Made by a program: the position numbers and the translations under genes | The notes under the pieces: generated by a model | What the model was told of the DNA's origin: nothing | Seen by the model: only the letters and a program-made list of their open reading frames with translations | The model's database searches: none | Shown: positions 43,386 to 54,608 of the stretch, one piece after another | How positions within the stretch are numbered: the first letter of the stretch is position 1 | How the letters are laid out: each line of letters starts with the position of its first letter | NCBI RefSeq assembly: GCF_004348995.1 | Contig: NZ_SMKQ01000012.1 | Location: 22,977 to 86,976, forward strand | Length of the DNA stretch: 64,000 nucleotides | Direction of reading: 5' to 3' | Source of the DNA: Nonomuraea terrae | GTDB taxonomy: Bacteria > Actinomycetota > Actinomycetes > Streptosporangiales > Streptosporangiaceae

Positions 43386-43751
43386 TCGGCTCGCCCTGAT
43401 CGAGTCCTGGCCGACAAGGCCTACACCAGCAAGGCCAACCGCAACCATCTGCGCCGACGGGGGATCAAAGCGTGCATCCCGAGCAAGGCCGACCAGGACG
43501 ATCATTGGCGCGCCCAGGGCTCCAAGGGTAGCCGGCCTCCCGCCTTCGATCCCGTCCTCTACCGTCAGCGTCACGCTGTTGAGTGCGGCATCAACCAGCT
43601 CAAACAGAATCGTGCCATGGCTACCCGCTACGACAAACTGGCTGTCCGTTTCGAGGCCACACTCACCATCGCCTTGGATGGGATGGCCACGTCTGTAATT
43701 CCCGCTTCCGAAGATGCAGCCGAACGAAGTACTGCAGGCAGTGTTCACTGA
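43386..43751 (+). pseudogene. IS5-family transposase, C-terminal fragment
   Basis: [52 protein letters not shown] and [20 protein letters not shown] match the end of IS5-type (DDE_Tnp_1) transposases, including the ERxxxxG-like VECGINQLK block. The N-terminal half and first catalytic Asp are missing. Confidence 0.8.
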
Positions 43752-43949
43752 GGGGATCTACCTGCACTCGTCTCGACCGCGCGCATGCTGGTCCGCCGGG
43801 CCAAATTCTGGTAAAGACATCCCAAATTGACTTCTACATACACGGCTAACCTCACGGATGCGGCAATTCACCCTCTATTCCAGTTACCCTCGTTTACAGC
43901 CTCGTACAACTCCGGAACAGGAGCGCTCCCACCTTCGAAAGGTTGATCA

Positions 43950-44378
43950 ATGAACAATGACGCCGTGTGGGTTCGGGGCGTGACAGGTATGCAGCTGCAC
44001 CACTCCACGGATCTTCAGGACGCCGGCCGCTTCTTGGGCAACGCCATGATGGCGCTACGGGCGGCCCACGTACGAACCGGCGACGACCGGTACTCTGACC
44101 TCGTCTCCCAGCTGAAGACCCTGGTGGCGGAGGCCCGCACGCTGGAGACCCAGGCTCGGACCCGCCTTGAGGGACTCCACGCGACGCACCCCGACCAGTT
44201 CGTACGCTGCCGCGAAGGCGAAGACCCGTGGCCGGACGAGATCCAGGCGGGGTTCATTCCCCGTCACACCTGCTATGACCAGTGCCTCTACCATGAGCAC
44301 GGTGTTCTCAATGCCATCATGCAGTGCACCTGCGGCCGTCCGCCGTGCCGCGCATGCGCTATCGGCGGCACGCCGTGA
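43950..44378 (+). CDS. Cys-rich protein of unknown function
   Basis: A 142-residue protein of no family I recognise. The first 75 residues look helical (GRFLGNAMMALRAAHVRTGD, VSQLKTLVAEARTLETQART). The C-terminus is a dense metal-binding-like block: Cys108, Cys112, His115, His117, Cys126, Cys128, Cys133 and Cys136, spaced CxxxCxxHxH-x8-CxC-x4-CxxC. This suggests a structural zinc site or other metal. ATG 43950 follows GAAAGG. It stands alone between IS relics and the amidase operon. Confidence 0.65.
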   Translation: MNNDAVWVRGVTGMQLHHSTDLQDAGRFLGNAMMALRAAHVRTGDDRYSDLVSQLKTLVAEARTLETQARTRLEGLHATHPDQFVRCREGEDPWPDEIQAGFIPRHTCYDQCLYHEHGVLNAIMQCTCGRPPCRACAIGGTP

Positions 44379-44549
44379 GGTGAAGCTCGCGTCGCATCCT
44401 GGCATTCAGTCACAGTACCGACCTGATCGCCAACCTGGCCGGTGCGAACCCGCTGGTCGCCGATCTCTCGCACCAATCGAGACTCCAAGCCACGACGAGC
44501 GGCGAGGCCCAGTCGGGCCCGCCGTCGTGGTCTCGGCGATGTCCCCCGC

Positions 44550-45797
44550 TCAACTCGTCACGGCGCACTTGCCCCGGTCCTGCTTGACGGGCCCTTCCAT
44601 GTTCGGACGTACGTCGAAGTCGAAGATCTCGGTGGGCAGGTAGAGCGAGCAGCAGGCGTTGGGAATGTCGACGATCCCGCTGACACGCCCCTCGATCGGC
44701 GCCGAGCCGAGGAGCAGATAGGCCTGTTCGCCGCTGTAACCCCACCTCTTGAGATACTCGACGGCGTTGAGGCAGGCCCTGCGGTAGGCCACCGTCGCGT
44801 CAAGGTAGTAGTTGGTGTCGGTGTCATGGTCCACCGAAATCCCGATGAACGAGAGAAACTCGGAGTACCTCGGCTCCACGTTTCCCGGCATGAACAGCGG
44901 ATTGGTGGTGACACCGTACTTCTCCATGCCGCCCTTGATGAGGTCGACGTGGAAATCGATGTAACCGCCCATCTCGATGGCGCCGCAGAAGGTGATCTCC
45001 CCGTCGCCCTGGCTGAAGTGCAGGTCGCCTCCGGAAAGTTTCGCGTCACGGACGTGGACCGGGTAGAAGACCCGGGCGCCGCGGGTGAAGTTCTTGATGT
45101 CGTGGTTACCGCCGTTCTCCCGCGCCGGCACGGTGCGTGCTCCCTCGGCGGCGATCCGCTGCGCCAGGTCGCCGTTCGCGGTACCGGCGAGCGCGTGCTC
45201 GGGCAACGGCGGCAGGCCGAGCGGCGGAACGCGTCCCGCATCGGTGTCGATGAGCGCCTGCTCCCGGCGGTTCCAGGAGCTGAGCAACTCGGCCGACGGC
45301 GCGGTGCCGAAGAGCCCAGGGTGGGTGATCCCGGTGAACCGGACTCCCGGCAGGTGGCGGGATGTCGCGACCTGACCGTGGAAGTCCCAGATCGCCTTGT
45401 ACGAGTCGGGGAAGTAGTCGGTCAGGAATCCGCCGCCGTTCCGCTTGGCGAAGATGCCGGTGTAGCCCCAACCCTGTCCCGGTGCGTCCCCGACCTGCTG
45501 TGGCACCGGGCCGAGGTCGAGGATGTCGACGATGAGGAGGTCTCCGGGCTCAGCTCCTTCGACCCCGATGGGCCCGCTCAGCATGTGCGCGAAGCTCAGG
45601 TCGACATCGCGTACGTCGTTCGCGGAATCGTTGTTGCCGATCTGGGCGTCCGTCCATTCGCGGCATTCGACCCGGAACTCCTCACCGGGGCGTACCATTT
45701 CCACCACGGGGATATCCGGGTGCCAGCGGTTGTGCCCGGGGGTCGCCTGGTCCTTCATCGGCTTCGACTGGTCGACGCTGAATACGACTTTCGGCAT
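44550..45797 (-). CDS. fmdA: Formamidase
   Basis: A 415-residue acetamidase/formamidase (EC 3.5.1.49 type), releasing ammonia from formamide. It starts MPKVVFSVDQSKPMKDQ and contains HNRWHPDIPVVEMVRPGEEF, VRDVDLSFAHMLSGPIGVEG, GDLHFSQGDGEITFCGAIEM and GSAPIEGRVSGIVDIPNACC, which closely match FmdA. ATG 45797 follows AGGAGGGG. The AmiS/UreI channel gene and fmdB lie upstream in the same operon, giving amide import and hydrolysis for nitrogen. Confidence 0.95.
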   Translation of the reverse strand: MPKVVFSVDQSKPMKDQATPGHNRWHPDIPVVEMVRPGEEFRVECREWTDAQIGNNDSANDVRDVDLSFAHMLSGPIGVEGAEPGDLLIVDILDLGPVPQQVGDAPGQGWGYTGIFAKRNGGGFLTDYFPDSYKAIWDFHGQVATSRHLPGVRFTGITHPGLFGTAPSAELLSSWNRREQALIDTDAGRVPPLGLPPLPEHALAGTANGDLAQRIAAEGARTVPARENGGNHDIKNFTRGARVFYPVHVRDAKLSGGDLHFSQGDGEITFCGAIEMGGYIDFHVDLIKGGMEKYGVTTNPLFMPGNVEPRYSEFLSFIGISVDHDTDTNYYLDATVAYRRACLNAVEYLKRWGYSGEQAYLLLGSAPIEGRVSGIVDIPNACCSLYLPTEIFDFDVRPNMEGPVKQDRGKCAVTS

Positions 45798-45867
45798 GAC
45801 AGCTTCCCCTCCTTTGTCGATGGCTCCTTCGCGGTCAGCGTGTCGCCTCACCTCTTTTCGAGTTCGG

Positions 45868-46530
45868 TCATGTCCGGCGGAAGCGATGCGTGCGCGCCTC
45901 CATCCTGGTGGTCCCCTGCGTCTCCGAAGTTTCGCCGGCCGGTTCCCCGCGTCTCGTCAGCGGCCACAGCACGGCGAACACCACCAGGCCGAACACGGTG
46001 AGAATGATTGCGAAGAGGGTGGTGGTGCGCCAGGATCCGGTGAGGATCATGAATGCCGGAATCGCCGCCGTGACCCATCCCTGGATAGCCGTGACCCAGC
46101 CCGTGTACCTGGTGATCTGCGTGCGTTTCAAGCCGAGCAGGACGAAGAAGAGCGCCCACAGGAAGGACCAGTAAAGCCAGATGACTCCGAAGCCCGGATC
46201 GCCGAGGAGTTGGAAGTTGGCGTAGGAGTATCCGAGCGCCATGATGGCCACGAAGAGCGAGAAATAGCCGACACCTGTCGAGTCGAATCCGCCCAGCAGA
46301 TTGATTCCCACATAGAGATAGGTGAATCCGAAGAGGTAGAGTCCCGACGCGCCCAGGATCACGGCCGGATCGCCGGGGCTGAAGACGATCAGCAGGGTCG
46401 GTGTGATCACCTGCAAGGCTCCGACGAAGAGATTGAAGATCGCGGCTGCGCGCGGCTCGACCTTTCCCAGGAGCATCAGACCATTGAGGAATAGCACTGC
46501 GCCCACGTACAGGAGTCCGACGGCTCCCAT
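45868..46530 (-). CDS. AmiS/UreI family amide channel
   Basis: A 220-residue membrane protein with about six or seven helices: MGAVGLLYVGAVLFLNGLML, FGFTYLYVGINLLGG, FWALFFVLLGLKRTQITRYT. This matches the AmiS/UreI family (PF02293), which passes urea or short amides. ATG 46530 follows GAGGAGG. The C-terminal 25 residues are charged and cytoplasmic. It precedes fmdA by 70 bases. Confidence 0.92.
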   Translation of the reverse strand: MGAVGLLYVGAVLFLNGLMLLGKVEPRAAAIFNLFVGALQVITPTLLIVFSPGDPAVILGASGLYLFGFTYLYVGINLLGGFDSTGVGYFSLFVAIMALGYSYANFQLLGDPGFGVIWLYWSFLWALFFVLLGLKRTQITRYTGWVTAIQGWVTAAIPAFMILTGSWRTTTLFAIILTVFGLVVFAVLWPLTRRGEPAGETSETQGTTRMEARTHRFRRT

Positions 46531-46624
46531 CGACCCACACCTCCTCACGCCCAGCACGGGCGGTGTGTTCAGGAACGCAACGAGTCCAGGCGAACGCAAC
46601 GTTCAGATCGATCGTTATGTCTGC

Positions 46625-46900
46625 TCAAGGCCGAGGCAGGCGCGACAGCGCCGGATGCTGCGGTGTCCGCCACCGCTCGCGAGTCACGTGCGTGACCACC
46701 TCGGGTGCTTCCTGACTCTGTTCGTCCCGGGTCAGCGCGGCGGACATCGCCGGGGACAGCCAGGCGAGGCTCGGCGCGGTGAAGACGCGACGCGCCGGAG
46801 ACCGGCACGCCGGGCAGTCAGCAACCGCCTCGGCGGTCCCTATCGGCAGGCGCACCTCGAACGGCCCGCAGACTAGACAGCGATACGCATAAGTTGCCAT
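46625..46900 (-). CDS. fmdB: FmdB-type zinc ribbon protein
   Basis: A 91-residue protein beginning MATYAYRCLVCGPFEVRLPI with CPAC further on, giving two CxxC pairs of the FmdB putative regulatory family (PF09723). The C-terminal half is variable. It is the first gene of the leftward fmdB-amiS-fmdA unit. It is thought to regulate or help the amidase; mechanism unknown. Confidence 0.88.
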   Translation of the reverse strand: MATYAYRCLVCGPFEVRLPIGTAEAVADCPACRSPARRVFTAPSLAWLSPAMSAALTRDEQSQEAPEVVTHVTRERWRTPQHPALSRLPRP

Positions 46901-47193
46901 AACGCCCCCGTCAAGATCCTCGTCACCTCACTGATGTGCGGCAATACAAGCCACGCTTTCAGCACACCTCGGGGGTTGTCGCCATGTCAAGACAAGAGTC
47001 AGGGGTGCGTGTGACGAGGGGACAACCCGTCGTACACGACACATGCCAGCCCCGAAACTGATCCTCGCGCACGGAGACGTGCCCGTATTTGGGATCCACC
47101 ACGCGATTCCCGGGTCGTGCAGGGGAGCATGCCGTACCTCCTGGGACGTCAGTCGGACAGGGGAAGCCCCCGACGCAGGGCATGGACCCGAAG

Positions 47194-47796
47194 CTAGCCT
47201 CGGGTGATCACGCCGCAGGCGATGCGTCCGCCGGAGTCGCCGGCCTTCGGGTCTCCGCGTCGGGCCCCTCCTCGCCCGCCGCGCTCCGGTAGCGGTCCGG
47301 GATGTTCGCGTGATTGTCAGCCGGGGCGTGGATCATGATGGCGCTGCCATCGCTGTCGAATAGTTGAGCCATCCGGAACCGATCGGTCACCAACGAGGTG
47401 GTGCCAGTACCGTCCGCGCCAACCAACAGGTTGGGCAGATCTCCCGTGTGGTGGTCGTGGGGATGTGAGCCCAAGTCGAAGTGTCCCCCCCGCGCTGAAG
47501 AAGGGGCTGCCCGTGGTGGGGTCTTTCGACTGCGCATCGCAGACGCCCTCGGCGTGGACCTGAAAGCCGTGAAAGCCGGCCGGCAAGTTCGTCACCCCGA
47601 CCGTGATTTTGGACTTGCCATTCCCGGCATCCTCCACTTGAAGGGAGCCGACCGTCTGGCCCTCTACGTTCTTGATCACGGCACCGCCCGGTGCGCCATC
47701 CCGCCCCGACATCATCTCGCCCAGCGCGGCAGCACTCAGCGCAACGACTCCCACGCTCAGTACGACAGCCAGAGCCAAACGAGCCTTGCGTACCAT
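47194..47796 (-). pseudogene. sodC: Cu/Zn superoxide dismutase with two one-base frameshifts
   Basis: Exported SodC. A signal-like start, MVRKARLALAVVLSVGVVAL, leads into PAGFHGFQVHAEGVCD; at a run of seven C near 47495 one extra base shifts the frame, after which HFDLGSHPHDHHTGDLPNLL and SAIMIHAPADNHANIPDRYR follow. A second, one-base loss near 47252 puts the final GDSGGRIACGVI in a third frame. All copper and zinc ligands are otherwise present. Both changes are in short homopolymers, so either sequencing error or recent decay is possible. ATG 47796 follows GGGGAG. Confidence 0.8.
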
Positions 47797-48077
47797 CACC
47801 GTCTCCCCCCATATGTGGCGTCTTCTCCACGTGAAGACAGCAACGGTGTTCGTGGGCCAGCAGACGGCACCTCGGTCAGCCACGACACCACGCAAAAGGG
47901 CCAGACGCGCGGCTGGACGACCGCGCAAAGACTGCGAGCCGCCCTGCTGTTCCCCAGGGGCCTCGCCACAGAGATCCCCTCTGCTTTGCCCGTGTCGACG
48001 ACGCGTGAATACTGACCCCCAGTCGACGCCCAGGTTCTAGCGCTGTCGCAACACACCTGATCATGGAGGGCGTGTTG

Positions 48078-49062
48078 ATGGCGAGGCGAGGTCCCAAGCG
48101 CAGGCTGGATGTGGAGTCGGAGTACTGGCGGCTGGTGCTGTCCGGCGTGGGAACGGTTGAGGCGTGTCGAGCCGTCGGAATCGGGCGCAAGACCGGGTAC
48201 CGATGGCGGGCTACCACCGGCGCGGCTGGCCGAAGACGCCCGATCGAGCCGGTTCTTATCGCTGCTGGAGCGGCAGCGGATCGCGACCTTGCGGGCACGA
48301 GGCTTGGGGGGTGCGCGCGATCGCCGAGCGCCTGGGACGTTCCCCGTCCACCATCAGCCGCGAGCTGCGGCGCAATACGCTCCCGCACGATCGAGGCGTC
48401 TACGACGGGGATCTGGCTCATGCGCGAGCGCGGCAGCGGACCCGGCGCCCGCGTCGGGGACGTCTGCTGGACTCCGCCGGCTACGCACCGGGCGACCACT
48501 GCGCAAACGCCGCCGCCGGCCCGACCAGCGCCAGCCGCGGTTCATCGCACCCGCACTGCTCATCGACCACCGGCCCACCGTCGTCGAGCACCGCCATCGA
48601 GTCGGGGACTGGGAGGGAGACCTGATCACGGGGCGGTTGAACCAGTCCGCGATCGCCACCCCCGTCGACCGCAAGAGCCGCTATCTGCGACTGGTCCCGC
48701 TGCCGGCTCGCCACGACGCGCAGGCCGTACGCGATGGCCTGATCGCTGTCCTCGACGGCCTGCCGGCGACCGTGCGGCTGACGCTGACCTGGGATCAGGG
48801 AGCGGAAATGGCCTGTCACGACGAGATCGCCCCCTACCTGCGTGAAGGCGTCTACTTCGCCCATGCAGGCAGCCCATGGCAGCGCGGCACCAATGAAAAC
48901 ACCAACGGCCTGCTCCGCCAGTACTTTCCCAAGCGCACCGACCTGTCCGCTCACACCGAAGCAGACCTACGCGCGATCGAAGAACGACTCAACAAGCGTC
49001 CCCGGAAGACACTTGGCTGGCGCACGCCCGCTGACATCTTCTATGAAGGTCTGGCACTATGA
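48078..49062 (+). pseudogene. IS30-family transposase with several frameshifts
   Basis: Frames join as MARRGPKRRLDVESEYWRLV, ERQRIATLRARGLG, VRAIAERLGRSPSTISRELR and then HRVGDWEGDLITGRLNQSAI, LTWDQGAEMACHDEIA, GTNENTNGLLRQYFPKRTDL. These are the IS30 helix-turn-helix and DDE blocks (GDWEGD, DxG, GxNENTNGLLR). At least three frameshifts lie between 48200 and 48540. A TCGCAAC sequence near 48050 (plus) and near 49078 (minus) could be remains of inverted ends. Confidence 0.85.
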
Positions 49063-49249
49063 CTGTCCGTCACCGTTGCGATGATCACTCGAATCCGCCT
49101 GCCAGCGCGGGGGCCTCCGTGACGGCGGTGGCCTGGGCGGCGTTGAGCTGTGCGGGTGCAGGCTGCGCGCTTCGGCCGTGTCGTACTCGCGTTCGTACAC
49201 CAGAGCCCCATGACCGCCGCCGTGCACTGATCGGCCAAAGCCGCCAGGG

Positions 49250-50509
49250 TCAGAACCGGGTCGCGCCGAAGGGCGCCAGGACGTCGGGGCGGCGGCCGTT
49301 CACCATGTAGTCCGCGAGAGCGGAGCCGGAGACCATGGACAGGCCGACGCCCAGCATGCCGTGGCCGGTATTGACGTACGCGTTGGACAGGTGGGGGAGG
49401 TGGTCGATGACCGGCAGGCCGTCGGGGGTCATCGGGCGCAGGCCCGCCCACAGGTCGCGCAACTCCGTCATCGACTCGTACGCGGGTATGCGCCTGAGGT
49501 AGCGGTCGGCGACGCGGACCATGCCGCGGACCATCCGCGGGTTGATCCGCAGCGTCTCGTCGGCCAGTTCCATGCCGCCCAGCACCCGGTAGCCGCCCTT
49601 GAGCGGCGTCACCCCGACCTTGGTGTTCGACAGGTAGAGGGGGTGGGAGGGGGAGCGTTCGGACGGGACGAAGAAGCTGTACCCCTTGCCGCCCCGGATC
49701 GGCAGCCGGGCGCCGAGCCAGCCGGCGATCAGGCGGGTGTCCAGCCCGGCGGCGACCACCAGCGCGTCGGAGCGGACCTGCCCGGCGGTGGTCTCGACGG
49801 CGGTGACCCGGCCGCCTGAGGCTCGCACCCCGGTCGCCCGCGTGTCGGCGAGCAGGTGCACGCCCTGCTTGACCAGGTGGTCGGCGAGCGTGTCGCAGAA
49901 CGCGCCGGGGTCGACGTGCCGCTCGTCGGGCAGGTTGAATCCGCTGCGCACGTTGTCCGACAGCTCCGGCTCCAGCTCGTGGATCTCCCCGGCGCTCATG
50001 ACCCGGTCGGGCACGGTGTAGCCGGCGGAGCGCATCGGGGCCAGCCCGGCGAGCTGGCGGCGGGCCTCGGCCTCGGTCAGGCAGGCGCGCAGGTTGCCCC
50101 GGCGTGGCACCTCGACCGGCACGCCGAGGTCGGCGAGCTCGTCGAAGCCGTCGAACATCTCCCGTGACAGCGCGCCCAGCCGGGCCGAGCCGCTCTCGAA
50201 GGCGGACCGGGTGCAGTGGCGGGCGAACCTCAGCAGCCACGGGATCATGCTCGGCGAGGCGTGCGGCCGGACCGCCACGGCGGAGTCACGCTGGAACGAC
50301 TCGACGACGCCCATCCGGGGCATGCCCGGTCCGGGTGTCGGGATGCTCAGCACAGGACTGAGCCAGCCGCCGTTGCCCCACGAGGCCGCCCGGCCGGGCC
50401 GGCCGGACTCGATGACCGTGACGTCGAGGTCGGCTTTCCGCAGGTAGTAGGCGGTGGCCAGGCCGACCGCGCCACCGCCGATGACGGTGACCGACGAAAG
50501 TGCGCTCAT
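49250..50509 (-). CDS. DadA-like FAD-dependent amino acid oxidase/dehydrogenase
   Basis: A 419-residue DAO-fold flavoenzyme. The N-terminal FAD site is TVIGGGAVGLATAYYLRKAD, then RAASWGNGGWLSPVLSIPTP, as in D-amino acid dehydrogenases. DLWAGLRPMTPDGLPVIDHL and NTGHGMLGVGLSMVSG lie at the C-terminus. ATG 50509 has no obvious ribosome site. It is the last gene of the leftward operon. With the transporter on the other side, it may oxidise an amino compound to a keto compound and ammonia. Confidence 0.88.
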   Translation of the reverse strand: MSALSSVTVIGGGAVGLATAYYLRKADLDVTVIESGRPGRAASWGNGGWLSPVLSIPTPGPGMPRMGVVESFQRDSAVAVRPHASPSMIPWLLRFARHCTRSAFESGSARLGALSREMFDGFDELADLGVPVEVPRRGNLRACLTEAEARRQLAGLAPMRSAGYTVPDRVMSAGEIHELEPELSDNVRSGFNLPDERHVDPGAFCDTLADHLVKQGVHLLADTRATGVRASGGRVTAVETTAGQVRSDALVVAAGLDTRLIAGWLGARLPIRGGKGYSFFVPSERSPSHPLYLSNTKVGVTPLKGGYRVLGGMELADETLRINPRMVRGMVRVADRYLRRIPAYESMTELRDLWAGLRPMTPDGLPVIDHLPHLSNAYVNTGHGMLGVGLSMVSGSALADYMVNGRRPDVLAPFGATRF

Positions 50510-50543
50510 GAATGTCCAATACGAAGAGATCTGTACGAAGGAG

Positions 50544-51791
50544 TCATCTCGCCAGCGAGAGCCGTACCGGCCCGGCGTCCGGCCGGGCCCGCGCGAGCAG
50601 CGACCAGGGCACCCGGAACACCCGGCCGGGCGACGCGGGCCACGGCAGCCGGCGGCGCGCGAGCGGCCGGCCGGCCTGGTGGACCCGCACGACGGGGGAG
50701 CGGACCAGCGTGTCGGTCCACAGCAGCAGCCGCCCCCGGGCCGGAGGCGGGTCGCCGCGGCGCACCACTGACGGGGCCACCCAGCGCAGCGGGGCGTCCA
50801 CCTCGATGTCGAAGGCGACCTCGCCCATCCGCTCGTCGCCCAGCCAGCGCTGGACGGCGGCGGCCACGTGCCGGCCGTCCAGCGCGGCGATGTCGGCGGT
50901 GTCGACCGGGTGGATCAGGTTGCCGGCGGCGAAGACGCCCGGACGGCTCGTGCGCAGCGCGGTGTCCACGACCGGGCCACGGCTGCGCGGGTCGAGGTCG
51001 AGCCCGGTGCCGCGGGCGAGCTCATGGTCGGGGATCCAGTCTCCGGTCAGCACCACGGTGTCGCACTCGACCCGCCGGCGCCGCCCGGTGCCGACCTGCT
51101 CGACGACCACGGCGCTCACTCGTCCGGCGTCGCCCTCGACGGAGACCAGGCGCGTGCCGGTGGCCACGGGCACGCGGAGCAGCGCACGGCCCGGCAGGTG
51201 GAAGGCGGCGTAGGACTCGGGGACCGGCTGCGACGTGGTCATCAGCACCGTGCGGCAGCCCGCCTCGCGCAGGGTCAGCACCGCCGACCAGCTCACCAGC
51301 TCGGCCCCGACGATGACCGCCCGCTTTCCCGGCCGCCCGTGGTGGAGGTGGACGAGGTTCTGCAGGTGCCCGGTGGTGTAGATCCCGGCGCCCCGGTCGC
51401 CGGTGATCAGCCGGGCCGGGCGGGGCCGTTCGCGGGCGCCGGTGGCCAGCACCAGCGCGTGCGGCTCGACCCGTACGAGCCCGGACGGGGTGGTGACCTC
51501 CAGCTCGCGGCCGTCGGACACCCGGGTGACCGTGGCCTCGGTGAGGATGCGCGCCCCGGCCCGCTCGGCGCGGCGGTGCAGCAGCCGGGCGTATCCCGGC
51601 CCGGTCATCACGCGGCGCAGGTCGCGCAGGCCGTAGCCGGTGTGGTCGCTGTGCCGGGGGATGCCTCCCGGCACGCGCTCGCGTTCGAGCACCAGGACCT
51701 CGCCGTCGACCAGGCGGGCCAGCTCGGCGGCGGCGGTCAGCCCGGCGGGCCCCGCGCCGACGACGGCCACCGCGGGCGTCATCGTCTCCAT
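50544..51791 (-). CDS. GlpB/HcnB-like FAD/NAD oxidoreductase subunit
   Basis: A 415-residue flavoprotein with VAVVGAGPAGLTAAAELARL at the N-terminus and a second nucleotide motif near 165-185 (RAVIVGAELVSWSAVLTLRE). PRHSDHTGYGLRDL and TSRPGVFAAGNLIHPVDTAD match the subunit called GlpB-like, HcnB or opine-oxidase A. The usual GxGxxG in the NAD domain is changed to GAELVS, so NAD binding may be impaired. It starts one base after the GlpA-like stop, so the two are coupled. It is likely the reductase partner of the GlpA-like or DadA-like enzyme. Confidence 0.8.
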   Translation of the reverse strand: METMTPAVAVVGAGPAGLTAAAELARLVDGEVLVLERERVPGGIPRHSDHTGYGLRDLRRVMTGPGYARLLHRRAERAGARILTEATVTRVSDGRELEVTTPSGLVRVEPHALVLATGARERPRPARLITGDRGAGIYTTGHLQNLVHLHHGRPGKRAVIVGAELVSWSAVLTLREAGCRTVLMTTSQPVPESYAAFHLPGRALLRVPVATGTRLVSVEGDAGRVSAVVVEQVGTGRRRRVECDTVVLTGDWIPDHELARGTGLDLDPRSRGPVVDTALRTSRPGVFAAGNLIHPVDTADIAALDGRHVAAAVQRWLGDERMGEVAFDIEVDAPLRWVAPSVVRRGDPPPARGRLLLWTDTLVRSPVVRVHQAGRPLARRRLPWPASPGRVFRVPWSLLARARPDAGPVRLSLAR

Positions 51792-51792
51792 C

Positions 51793-53171
51793 TCAGTCCC
51801 CCGTTCCGGTGGCCTCGTCGAACAGCCGGCCGACCTCGGCGCCGCAGAAGAACCCCTGGCAGCGGCCGAGCGTCGCGCGGGTGCGGCGGCGCAGTCCGTT
51901 CAGGTCGCGCGGCGGGATCGGCGCGGCGAACGCGTCGCGCACCTCGCCTCTCGTCACTTTCTCGCAGAAGCACACGATCCGCCCGTACTCGGCGTCCCGC
52001 CTGATCAGCTCGTCATTCTGGTACGGCCGCGCGGACGCCTCGCCGAGCACCGGCACCCGCACAGGCGGCGGCAGGCCGGCGCGCGGCTTGAGCGGCAGCC
52101 CGGCCGTGTCGAGCAGGTCACGCAGGTGCTCGGCGATGCTCATGCTCGCGGTCAGCCCGGTGGAGCGGATCCCGCCGAGGCACGCGTAGCGCTTCCCGGC
52201 GTCCACGTCGACGACGTAGTCGCCGTGCTCGGTGGCCGCGCGGAGCCCGGCGTAGGAGGTGGTGATCTCTTCCTCCAGGAGTGACGGCATGATCCGGCGG
52301 CCCTTCTCCAGCAGCGAGGCGATGCCGGCCTCGGAGGTGGAGGTGTCGGTACGGTCAGGCAGGTCTTCGGAGGTGGGCCCGAGCATCACGTTGCCGAACA
52401 CGGTCGGGCTGATCAGCACCCCCTTGCCCCGCGAGGTCGGCACGGGCAGCACGATCTTCGGCGCCAGCGGCCGGGCGGCCGTGTCGAACACGATCAGCTC
52501 GCCCCGCCGGGCCGTCACGGTGAACCGCCGGTGGCCGAAGTGGCCGTCGATGACGTCCGCGCCCAGCCCGGCGGCGTTGACCACCCACCGGGCCGCGATG
52601 TCGCCCCGCGAGGTGCGCAGCACGGTGAACTCCGGCCCGGACTCCACGGCCTCGACCCGGGTGCCCAGCCGCAGGCCGACCCCCCGGGCCAGCGCGTCGT
52701 AGGCGAAGGCGAGCGTGGTGGACCACGGATCGATGATCGACTCGCCGGGGACGGTCATCCCGCCGAGAGCGCCCGGCCCGAGCGCTGGAACGGTCCCGTA
52801 GACGAAGTCCGGGCCGACGAGCTCCGCGGCGTGGTAACCGTTGGCGACGGCCTTGTCCCGCAGTCCCGGCAGCGCGGCGAGCTGGTCGTCGTCCCAGGCC
52901 ACCAGGACGGCCCCGGTCGGCTCGACCGCGATGCCGGTTTCTCCCGCGTACCGCGAGAGCAGCGCGTAGCCACGCGGCACCAGCCGGGACTCCAGCGTGC
53001 CGGGGGCGGCGTCGAAGCCGGTGTGCAGAATCGCGGTGTTCGCCTTGCTGGTGGCGTCGCCCACGTCGTCGCGGGCCTCGACCAGCGCCACGTCCAGCTC
53101 GTACGCGGCCAGCTCGCGCGCCACCGCGCAGCCGACCACCCCGGCCCCGATGACCGCGACGTCATGGATCC

Positions 53172-53175
<4 letters not shown>
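51793..53175 (-). CDS. GlpA-like FAD dehydrogenase with [2Fe-2S] BFD domain
   Basis: A 460-residue protein. The DAO-type N-terminal FAD site is VAVIGAGVVGCAVARELAAY, followed by SKANTAILHTGFDA as in glycerol-3-phosphate dehydrogenases. The last 60 residues are a BFD-like [2Fe-2S] domain with Cys402, Cys404, Cys439 and Cys444 (CFCEK...CQGFFC). ATG 53175 overlaps the kinase stop and follows GGAAGGAC. It resembles anaerobic GlpA. It is presumed to oxidise the kinase product. Confidence 0.88.
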
Positions 53176-54604
<1,429 letters not shown>

Positions 54605-54608
<4 letters not shown>

